This document shows, one piece after another, positions 1 to 8,297 of a DNA stretch of 26,409 nucleotides. The notes under the pieces were generated by a model that ran no database searches, was not told the DNA's origin, and saw only the letters and a program-made list of their open reading frames with translations. Position numbers and translations under genes: made by a program. This DNA is from Hyphochytrium catenoides. Taxonomy: Eukaryota > Sar > Hyphochytriomycetes > Hyphochytriales > Hyphochytriaceae. Every line of letters begins with the position of its first letter. The first letter of the stretch is position 1. The stretch spans positions 2,634-29,042 of the forward strand of contig FLMG01002203.1 of NCBI GenBank assembly GCA_900088475.1, read 5' to 3'.

Positions 1-670
1 GAGGTGAGGCCGCCCGGCCGGCCCCCGAACCTGACGCCTTTATCTTTCTTCAGTGGAGGAGAACGAGTTTCGGTTTGCGATGCGAGCCATCAACAGCGTG
101 ACGGACGACTATTTCCCCTGCGACACTTGCAGAGTCTGCAACTTCTTCACTCACCTCCTCACCCTCGGAGCCATCCTCGCCTGCCCTGACCCTTGTACCA
201 TGGAGGTGAGCATGCTGTCTGCTCCGAGACAGAGAGAGACTTTGACCATTGCCTAACCCTTGCCCTCGACAGCTCGAGATGTACCTCCGACAGACGCTGG
301 AAAGGATTAATGCAAAGCCAATCTACGCGGATAAGGTTGGTCTTAGTCTTTCTTCTATATAGCTCATTTCTTGGTTTGCTCTCTCTCTCTCTCTCTCTTT
401 TCATCTCTATCTCGTACCGGTTCTCCTCTCTCTCTTATCGGTTCCTCTCTCTCTCCGACTTAAAAAGACGTGCAGTGCTAGAGTTTCTCCTCCCACTTTA
501 TCTCCTAATGGAGTCTGCTTTGGCGCCATTTTGTTTTCCTCTGCCACCCACGTTGTCTCTCCAACGTCACACCTACACTGAACCTCTTCACTTTACAGGG
601 CGTGCAATGGGAGTTTGTCAAGCGGCCTTGCAGCTCCTGGATTGAGATCCTGCAGGTCCCCGCCATCTAA
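1..670 (+). CDS. Probable Golgin-A7/ERF4-domain protein (DHHC palmitoyltransferase accessory subunit), 3' part only
   Basis: Four exon pieces can be joined: 1-3 (GAG, end of an exon cut by the window edge), 54-205, 273-335 and 599-670, ending in TAA. The first intron is 50 nt (GTGAGG...TTCAG). The visible protein is about 95 residues. It begins VEENEFRFAMRAINSV, has a Cys-rich middle (PCDTCRVCNFF, then a hydrophobic LLTLGAILACP), an amphipathic helix (MYLRQTLERINAKPIY), and ends KGVQWEFVKRPCSSWIEI. That order (EF..tvr.iN helix, hydrophobic/Cys core, helix, then a G-v...W.EI strand) matches the GOLGA7/ERF4 family. These proteins partner DHHC protein S-acyltransferases and help palmitoylate Ras-type proteins at Golgi/ER membranes. 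Similarity is by pattern only, so the family call is moderate; the splice structure is firmer. The N-terminus lies outside the window. The gene converges with the minus-strand gene ending at 952. Confidence 0.55.
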
Positions 671-951
671 CGGACGGCATAGGGAGGAAGGCAGGAAGTC
701 CAGTCACGAGGCGAGGCATTTTAATTTGCAAATAGACAGGGGCTTCACACCGTGCCCGAGGACTACTTGAGACAGTCTCTCCGTCTCTCTCTCTCTCTCT
801 CTTTCTTTCTCTCTTTCAGACAAACACCTACACACGTACTCGCTCGTATACTCTCTTTGTCTCCTATCATGCCGGTATGCAGCCTATAGTGTGGAGCCCT
901 TGTTACTGATAGGACAGCAACGCCAACCACCATTCTAGTCATCATTTGAGA
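671..951. other. Convergent 3' intergenic region
   Basis: This 281-base stretch separates the TAA of the ERF4-like gene from the TAG of the minus-strand ADF-H gene, so it must hold both 3' UTRs and polyadenylation regions. It contains a CT-rich tract at about 780-820. No canonical AATAAA is visible on either strand and no convincing ORF is present. Confidence 0.6.
780..820. repeat. (CT)n tract
   Basis: Pyrimidine dinucleotide repeat (CT with occasional TTT interruptions) on the plus strand, in the 3' intergenic region. Confidence 0.8.
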
Positions 952-3503
952 CTATTTCTGACTCCTAAGATTTGATACAGCTTTAGCCACTGCATCTTCT
1001 GTGAGCTCTTCCCTCTTGTCAACAAAGATATCCCCGTGATAGGGTCTCAGGTGGCTGTGAATGGCTCCACTGAGTGTCCCCAGCTGCCCTTTAGCAGTTA
1101 CGGGGACAGTCTCGGGCTGCCAGTGGATGAGACAGAACTTGATGGTTCTGGACTGATCAATGACCTCCACTGTCCGTAGGAGGGCATATTGGATCTGCCC
1201 ATCGATCAAACTGTCACGGAGCTCCTGCACTCCGCCTAAGACAGAGAGACAAGAAAAGATAGGAAAGGGAGCCAACGATACGGAGAGGATTGACATCGTG
1301 CAGAAGAAGGGGTCGTTAGTACGAGGTGGACGAGGGAAGGAACAGTGGTTAATAAGCTGGAGCTTACCGGAACCCTTCCCTGCAATCCGCATAGTCCTCC
1401 CTTCAAAGGCCACTGCAACCCAATCGGTGGGATCATTGGCATTTCTGACAGCCCCAACTGCCTGACGGAGCTCCTCTTCTTCTGCCACCACCAGCCCATC
1501 CTGGTGTTTCGCATTTCCTAGTGACGAGGATGGTGGGGCTGCAGAGGCAGCTCTCAGCCTCGCCGTTCCATCTGGCAATGTAGACGATGGGGCTGCAGAG
1601 GCTGCTCTCGTTCTTCCTTCTGACGCTGCGGAAAGCGTGAAAGAGCTCCGGAAGTCCCCTGTCATGCCCTCTACCACGCTGGACCGTGTCCCTGTGACGG
1701 CTCCAACCTCATCTGCCACCACACCCTCATCTAGTTCGTCCTTAGATGATATGTGGAAGTCGACGTGGTATGGTCGGAAGAGGCCAGTGACGGCTCCTTT
1801 ATGTGTCGTCATGGCCGCCTTCATCATCGGTGAGATGCCCTCAGGTTGCCAGACCACAAAGCCGAACTTGACGGTTCTGGACTTGTCATACTGCTCAATC
1901 GTACGGAAAAAGCCATAGTTTACATTTCCCACTTCGAAGGATTGCACCATCTCTGTCACAGTGCCTGTGCCTGAGGGAGGAGCCATTTACAATCTTAAAA
2001 GGAAAATGGTAGGATAAGAGGAACGTAAGGAATCAGACCCAGAGGAGAAGAAGAACTAACGGATTGTCAGGCGGAATGAGAGAATGGTTTGCAAGGGTCA
2101 GAGCATTTTTCTTCACCCTCTTTCTTCGGCTGTTTGCTAGCTATCAAAGCGCTTCTTACCCTTTCCATGGAGCTCCAGCTCAGACTTGCTCTTGTACCTG
2201 ATCACCACCCACGAGCTCTCGTCACGATCGTTCCTGATAGAGGCAATTGTGTTCTTGATATCTTCCTCGTTGACGAAGCTGAGGGTGGGTGCAGTTTTAA
2301 AGCTTCCTTGCCCTATTTACCATTAGCAGTAGAAGCATCAGCTAACAGAAGTAAGTTTAGGAAACAACGAGGAAGATGTTGGCTTGAAGAGAAGAAGTCA
2401 GATCTGGTGAAGAATCGGATTGCCATGCACCTTCGACTTTGAGAAGAGGAGAAAGAAGGAGTGAATGGAGGGAGAGATAGGATAAGACAGCAGTAACCCA
2501 CGTACGTCTGACAGGTGGTCTAGATTCCGAGGAAGATTGACCCGCGGAGCTCTTGGGGCTGGTGCGTCCCGAAGATGATCTGAATATGCTCTGCACAGGT
2601 GATCCCATTGACGGGCGCGCAGGAGAGGGCGCGGAAGCACCACCACCTGTGGTAGCTGTGCGCATGGTTACTCTGTCCAGCAGCTTGGAGACAGCTTCTG
2701 CAGACACTTCCTCCAGGCTCTCGACCTAGGAAAGAGGAAATGTGTGAGGATGCGTCATCTATGGCCGAGGAATGTTCACGAGGCACGAGAAAGAAAGATA
2801 TAGAGGTCGAGGTTGCGAACCGAGGTGAACGATAGATGAACGATTGTCAGATGGCCAATCCTTGTTTTCTTTGCATCTAGGGAGAGGGAAAGGGATCACG
2901 CTGGAGGGAGGAGAGCGATAAAGAATATATGGCTCGGGGTGACAATGAGAGCGGGTCCTGGTCCTTACTTCTAGATCTGCATGGTAAGGCTTGAACAAAT
3001 TCTTGATTTGCCCCTCGAAGATACCCATCTTCATCTTTCGGAAGATCGGAATGCCCTCAGGCCGCCAGTACACTGCCAAACCGAGGCGTTAGAGCGGAGT
3101 GAGAAGAGACAAAGCGAGCTGGAGAAAGAGAGAGAGAGGCAACAGGGAGAGGGAGACCTACCAAACACGAACTTCACTGTGTCTGTTGATATGTTCCCAA
3201 CCTTCTCAAAGGTAAAGCGTTCGCGCAATAGTCCGTAGCAGACATCTTTAGCAAGAAGGTGGGACTTCAGCTCCTCCAGCCCTCCAGATCCTGTCCCAAG
3301 CAGCTTCAAACTATCACGATCTTCATACCCGACCAGGACCCTACTCGAAGAAGGAAGAAGGGAGGACCAGAAGGAGGCCGGGTCGGTGAGCTCATTTCTC
3401 CAGATCTTTCTCAAGCAACTGGAGGTTACCAGTTGGCGTCAGACTTATCCTCATGCACTGACGCGATGGCTGAGGTGATATCGTCAGCGATCTTGACGCT
3501 CAT
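952..3503 (-). CDS. Triple ADF-H (coactosin-like) actin-binding protein, 7 exons, 528 aa
   Basis: Minus-strand exons: 3503-3430, 3340-3162, 3072-2969, 2725-2502, 2278-2160, 1970-1368 and 1235-952. They sum to 1587 nt with phases matching at every junction. An in-frame TAA upstream of the ATG at 3503 supports the start (MSVKIADD). There are three tandem ADF-homology domains, each in coactosin style. Domain 1 (residues 1 to about 140) has NWVLVGYED, YWRPEGIPIFRK and LFKPYHADLEV. Domain 2 (about 195-322) has SSWVVIRYKS, VVWQPEGISPMMKAAMTTHK and LFRPYHVDFHISSKDEL. Domain 3 (about 392-528) has DWVAVAFEGR, IHWQPETVPVTAKGQL and HLRPYHGDIFVDKREEL. Coactosin-type domains bind F-actin; usual family members have one domain and about 140 aa. 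The linkers are Ser/Ala/Pro-rich, and the second contains a duplicated AASAAP segment (residues 354-382). The exon 4 donor is the phase-2 GTGGGT at 2501; a better-looking GTACGT nearby breaks the frame. The gene shares a 1.48-kb divergent promoter region with DNAAF11. Role in this organism is inferred: actin binding or crosslinking in the cytoplasm. Confidence 0.9.
1530..1625 (-). repeat. Imperfect tandem duplication in the ADF-H linker
   Basis: Within exon 6, the sequence around GGGGCTGCAGAGGC occurs at about 1537 and again at about 1588, encoding RAASAAPSS twice with slight change. It is a short internal duplication in the disordered linker between ADF-H domains 2 and 3. Confidence 0.75.
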
Positions 3504-3865
3504 CTTCTTCGCCCAAGGACTTGCTTCTGGTTCGTCTTTGAAGTTGGTTGCGCAAGATTAGAGACCTCTGCTTGTCTCTGTGAAACAGCGAATGCCTGCT
3601 GCAGGATAGAGAAGGAGCTGAAGATTGCTGCCTCCCTTTCTCCTACAGCTGTTAGTGATGGCCCCTTATCCCCCTGTTTGGATACTCTCACGTCTTTCAC
3701 GCCTTAGCGAGACAGAGCAAGGATTATTAGGTACAGAAAGGTCTTCCTAGATCCTAGAGACTGGGGCGAGAAGGGAGTAACGACGGGGTTTGGCCACCAG
3801 CAGACGCATCATCCCAGCAGTCTCTGCTACTCCGTGTGAGCAGCGGTCCAGATCTTCTTGAAGTC

Positions 3866-3985
3866 TCCTCTCTGTCTCTCTCTCTCTCTCTCTCTCTTGC
3901 TCTCTCTCTCTCTCTCTTCCGCTCCCTCCCTCCCTCTCTCTCTCTCTCTTTCTCTCTCTCTCGCTCTCGCTCTCTCTCTCTTCCC

Positions 3986-4016
<31 letters not shown>

Positions 4017-4020
4017 CCTC
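3866..4020. repeat. Long (CT)n/(GA)n tract upstream of the ADF-H gene
   Basis: About 155 bases of nearly uninterrupted pyrimidine on the plus strand, mostly CT dinucleotides with rare G (CTCGCTCTCG). It starts about 363 bp upstream of the ADF-H start codon, whose sense strand therefore carries the GA version. Such tracts can form triplex (H-DNA) structures and bind GAGA-type factors in other eukaryotes; a role here is inference. Confidence 0.85.
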
Positions 4021-4397
4021 CTCTTTCTATGGATGGATCTTCGTGAGTTCTGATTCCTCTTCCTCCTCTCTCCTCCTCCCTCCCTCCCTCCTTCCTCACT
4101 TTCTCCTCTTCAACATTCCCGCCGAACCTTTCATTGAGGAAATGTTTCCAATGGGCGTGGGAGCTGCCTACTCTAAACCTCCTACCACGCTTTGTTAGTT
4201 CCGTGAAACCTTCAGAATTTCTCAAATGAGAACGAACCACTCAGCGTAGAATCTTAACGGATGATTACTGAAAGGCGGTTATCGTTATGTGCTTGAGGAG
4301 GGTGTGACGTCCCAGTCCTCCCCTCCGCGCATCATCACATCAAGAAGCGGTATATCACGACGGTTCGAGTTCACCTGCAGCTTCAACCTTCTCTTTT

Positions 4398-4452
4398 CCT
4401 CTCTCTCTCTCTCTCTCTCTCGCTCTCTTTCTATCTATCTATCTATCTCTCC

Positions 4453-4503
<51 letters not shown>

Positions 4504-4712
4504 CCCCCTCTCTCTCTTTCTCTCTCTCTCTCGCTCTCTCTCGCTCTCTCGCTTTCTCTCGCTCTCTCTATCTCTATCTCTCTATCTCTCCCTCTCTATC
4601 TCCCTCTCTCCCTCCCTCCCTTTCTCTCTCTCTCTATCTTCCTCTCTCTCTCTTTCTCTCTCTTTCTCTCTATCTATCTTTCTATCCTTTATCTATCTCT
4701 CTTTTCGCTTCT
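4398..4712. repeat. Long compound (CT)n/(CTAT)n tract upstream of DNAAF11
   Basis: About 315 bases of plus-strand pyrimidine-rich repeat: CT runs interleaved with CTAT tetranucleotide arrays (clear arrays near 4432-4448 and 4472-4503). It ends about 270 bp before the DNAAF11 start codon. The two repeat types intermixed suggest repeated slippage. Confidence 0.85.
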
Positions 4713-4984
4713 CCCCCTTTAGTTTGTTATTGTGGTTCTCACTTCTAAAACCTTTTCTTTCGGCATTCTCAGCCCTACGAGTGCTCCCTCGTACCGGTAG
4801 CGTACGGTCAAAGAGACGGACGATCCAGTCGGCGCTCCCTGTTTCCCTGCCGCTGTTATCCTTCCTTCTCCCTCACCTCCTCCCTCTCGCTCTTCGCCTC
4901 TGTACCGGACTATCGCTCCTCTCCTAGAGACCACGTGCATATCGCGGGCCCCAACGAAGACGCAGCGCTACTGACCCAGGGAGA

Positions 4985-7900
4985 ATGCCGCGCATCACGA
5001 AGGAGCTGCTTCGGAAGAGGGCGGAGCACAATGAAGGGATTATCCACACGCTCGAAGAGATTTCTCTGCATCAGGTCAACAACTTTGACCATACAAAGCT
5101 TCTATCAGCAGAGTAGCTTCACTCTTAACACTGTCCAATCTGTAGGAGGAGCTCGAGTCTATTGAGCTGATCGGCACTCTGTGCCGCAAGCTTCGGATCT
5201 TGTACCTGCAGAACAACATCATAGAGAAGATAGAAGGGCTGCACCATCTGAAGGAGCTTCGGTACCTCAACCTTGCCCTGAACAATGTTAAGAAGATTGA
5301 AGGCCTCAGGTCCTCTGCTTACGCTCCAGACACTCTTTCTCACCAAAGTGGAGCCTGTCCTTCGGCCTTCTCTTCCTAGCTAAAGCGTCCCTCATACTCT
5401 TGCTTCTCTCTCTCCCTCTCTCTCTCTCTCGCTCGCTCGCTCGCTCTCTCACACTGGCATTGTTCTGCGTGGCGCTCTTGCTGATGCCAAATGGCGCTTT
5501 TCTCTCTCTGTCATCCTCTCTCCTCCCTCTCACCCTTCCGGCAGCTCTTGCGAGTTCCTTGAGAAGTTAGACCTGACCGTGAACTTTATAGACTTTGACA
5601 CCTTAGAAGAGAGCATCGTAAGGACTCTGAACCTCGGCAATCTGCCGTTTCTGCTCTCCTTCCCTATCAAAGAATTGCCGTCTACACTTCTTGACACTGG
5701 ACGCCACCTCTCTCTCTCTCCCGACTCCCCTGTCGTCGGTTCGGTGGCTCTGTTTCATGGTCCTTAGCTCTCTTGGGATACCTCGGGCATATGTGCCTTT
5801 CTCCTCTCTCTCTCTTTGCCCCATCTGCCTTTCGCCTCTCGTAGGCCAGAGCTTTCTGTCTACTTCCGGCGTATGGTCCTTGCTCCTCACTCTCTCCCTC
5901 ATCTTCCTTCATCCCTTAAAGGAAGTATAACTAACCGCAGAACCTGGTCTGACTCTCTAGGACCATCTGAAGCCGCTGCGGCACTTGAGAGAGCTCTATC
6001 TTTTAGGAAATCCTGCCCAAGTGAACTGGGAGGACGGCTTCAATGACTTTGTCATCCACTCTCTCCCTCAGCTGCAGTCCTTGGACGGCAAGGAGATCAC
6101 ACGAACCGCGCGCATAGTTGCTGCAAGGCGCTTTGAAGAGCTACAGGTCATCTCCATCTTCAGTTCTCTTTCTATTGGTCTCTTTAAAAGATAATACTTG
6201 TCCTGTCTCTTCCTAGCCAGTTATCTTTGCCGCAATGCCTTTCTAGTTTCTCCTGGATCTCCTGCACCTCTCTGTGTCTCTGCGGACCCCCGTGGTCAAC
6301 TCTCTCTCTTTATTATCACGCTCCTCGTAGTCATTTTGCCTCTCTCTCCCTCTGGTCTTTTGTCTTGGTGGAACCGCCTTCTCCATGCACGTCACAGCCC
6401 TGTAAAGACTGACATCGATCTCTCCGGCCTTAGAGTTATGTCCGCAGGCGAAGGGATGAGCTCCTCGCAGCCAAACAGAGTGAGGACAAGCCACGAAAAG
6501 AGCGCATAGGAGAAGAAGATGACAAGGTTCTCTCTCAACTGAACGACGGCAGCTATGATATCTCCCCCGAGAGCGAGAGCTCAACTGCCCAGGCTCAAGA
6601 GAAGGAAGACACGGTGCCTCACACGCCTGCAGCTAGGAGAGGTGAGAGAGACATTGAGTCATGGGAAAGCGACCTCAGCGCTGGGGCCTTTAACCTGTAT
6701 TTCTGGCAGAAATGTACATGGAAATGGCAGAGCAGAAAGCGGAGAAAGAGAGAACAGAAAGGGAACGGCTTCCAAAAGAGAGAGACTATGAGAAGGAGCA
6801 CGTCGGCCGCGTTGCCCAGGAGAGGTAAGCATCAACCACCTTCTTGCATCGCCAAGAGTGAATATAATAATACCGCCCTTCGTCTTCCCCAAGAGAGAAA
6901 GAGGCGAACGGCGAGATCCGGCAATGTAATGAGGGAAAGGCAAGTACATCTTTATGGGCGAACTGTTCAAGAACATGCTTCATACCCTACTCCCACCTGT
7001 CCCTTCCATTCCCTCTTGATCCCTCACCACCGCCGCCCCCGCTTCTCTCTCCGGTCTGCCAGGTTCCTCTTCTACACGGATTTTCGACTTTCTCCTGCAG
7101 TAGCATGTGTCTCTGCCTCGGTCCATGGTTCTCTCTTTCGGCTAACGACTTAACCTTTCCTGTCCACCCTGATGTTATCATGCGCTGTCTCCCTCTGTTT
7201 GTTCCTTTTCCAGTGGGACTTCAGTCTGGACGAAGACGAGCTTCCCGGTTGCATTGTTCTCGAAGTTGACGTCCCTAAGTTCTTGGACACATCGCTGGTG
7301 GACGTGGACCTGCATCCGACCTACGTCTCCATTGTCATCAAAGGGAAGCTACTACGGCTCAGGCACATGGAGGAGGTAGGCTGGCTACGTAGGCTTTAGA
7401 CAGCAGTTGATAAAAGAGAGTGTTAGTTTATTCGGAGACTGCCTGTGACCTAGCACTGGTAGGACCGATCTTTGTATAGCTTATAGAGTTTGAGCTCCAG
7501 AGAAAGGGAAGTGTGCATATGCAAGAAGAGAAGTGATAAGCACATGAATTTGGAAAGGCAAGAGCGCTACGTCCCATTTAGATAGCTAATGACTTTGAGG
7601 CAGGTGGAGGTCCACTCTTCACGGTGTCTGCGAGTGAAGGGCAGTGGGAAGCTCCGGCTAGAGATGACTAAGGCAAGCAAGCGGCCCTCCGTGCAGCCTA
7701 AGCAACAGCAGGAGGGCGGGACCACCCAGACTAGAGTTCCAGCGAAACAGTGGACAAGAGGGAGAGAGAAGGTACAACCCCCCTAAATCGAGTGATTGTC
7801 CCTTTCTCTGTGTCTTTTCCCACTCACTAGCGGTCTTGCTTTTAGCGATCAACCAAGCCAGGAGACGGGAACGGCCGGGTCCGACTGCTGGAGAAGGAAA

Positions 7901-8161
7901 ATAAGCTTGGAGATGAGGTTAGCAGGCCGTCATTCTCATTTTCCTCTTCATTGTGATCCTTATGAGGATGGCAATGACCTACAGATCCTGGCCAGCGCCG
8001 TCTCGATCCGCGGCATTGTGAAGTCAGCAGAGAGAGACAAGGAGGACACATTCCTGTTAAAGGAGCGTCGCACTGCGGATCCGGCTGGTGCTGTCACATC
8101 GTGCGAGAGAGAAGCGTTGACAAGCGAGCTCGACAATCCCGACGTCCCGCCTTTGGAATAG
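4985..8161 (+). CDS. DNAAF11: Dynein axonemal assembly factor 11 (LRRC6/tilB homologue), 11 exons, 492 aa
   Basis: Exons: 4985-5074, 5146-5309, 5545-5617, 5961-6146, 6434-6641, 6710-6824, 6894-6939, 7214-7375, 7604-7771, 7846-7917 and 7967-8161. The total is 1479 nt, in frame. The N-terminus [20 protein letters not shown] and the LRR block ([54 protein letters not shown]) match the LRRC6/tilB family. The LRR cap ([12 protein letters not shown]) ends near residue 160. An acidic/charged coiled-coil-like stretch follows ([20 protein letters not shown]). A CS/p23-like domain begins near residue 293 ([32 protein letters not shown]). The C-terminal NPDVPPLE is the conserved family tail (usual length about 470 aa). 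The protein acts in the cytoplasm as a co-chaperone-like factor for preassembling axonemal dynein arms, so the organism should build motile cilia. Exon 5 must use the acceptor ending at 6433; the next AG gives a stop. Intron 7 is GC-AG. Confidence 0.95.
5402..5452 (+). repeat. (CT)n and CTCG repeat in DNAAF11 intron 2
   Basis: CT dinucleotide run followed by about four GCTC units, within the intron 5310-5544. Non-coding. Confidence 0.75.
6940..7213 (+). other. GC-AG intron 7 of DNAAF11
   Basis: The exon encoding QCNEGK ends AAG and is followed by GCAAGT rather than GT; the intron ends TTTTCCAG before TGGGACTTC. Joining here gives NEGKWDFSL, aligning with the family segment NEPKIDFSL of the human protein. 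The nearest GT (6946) would shift the reading frame. AG|GCAAGT is the known consensus for rare GC donors recognised by U2 spliceosomes. Confidence 0.85.
7918..7966 (+). other. 49-nt intron 10 of DNAAF11
   Basis: GTTAGC ... TATGAG, 49 nt with a TTTTCCTCTTC tract. Read-through meets TGA, so removal is required. An alternative in-frame acceptor at CTACAG would make the intron 67 nt and remove six residues. Together with the 50-nt intron at 4-53, it shows that this organism can splice very short introns. Confidence 0.7.
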
Positions 8162-8297
8162 CATGTAAATATATTAGCTATATAACATAGTCCCTCGGAG
8201 CTCTCGCTCTCCACAACTAGCTGGCCGTCCTTCCTTCCTTCCTTTCTTCCTCGTAATATTATATAAAGCGACGGTCAGTCGTGTTCCCAGTGTGGCC
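8162..8297. other. Short convergent 3' region between DNAAF11 and the capping-enzyme gene
   Basis: Only 136 bases separate the two stop codons. The region is locally A/T-rich (8165-8190 and 8255-8270, including a TTCC repeat at about 8228-8245), as expected for overlapping polyadenylation regions. The two transcripts very likely overlap at their 3' ends. Confidence 0.6.

Larger units (their letters stand above)
3504..4984. promoter_or_regulatory. Divergent intergenic region (ADF-H gene and DNAAF11) with two long CT tracts
   Basis: This 1481-base region lies between two divergent start codons and must contain both promoters and 5' UTRs. It holds two long polypyrimidine tracts, described separately. 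No TATA box or named transcription-factor site can be claimed. ORFs read from this stretch are poly-Ser/Leu or poly-Arg/Glu products of the dinucleotide repeats and are not genes. Confidence 0.6.

Noticed and set aside
1368-1986. ATG at 1986 as the start of the ADF-H gene
   Set aside because: The ATG lies in an intron. Exon 6 begins at 1970, and upstream exons supply the first domain and half of the second.
3827-4240. ORFs of 120-137 codons on both strands rich in Ser/Leu or Arg/Glu
   Set aside because: They are direct translations of the CT/GA dinucleotide tract; no non-repetitive sequence supports them.
4289-4927. 212-codon plus-strand ORF
   Set aside because: Almost wholly the CT/CTAT repeat read as Ser-Leu; it lies upstream of the DNAAF11 start.
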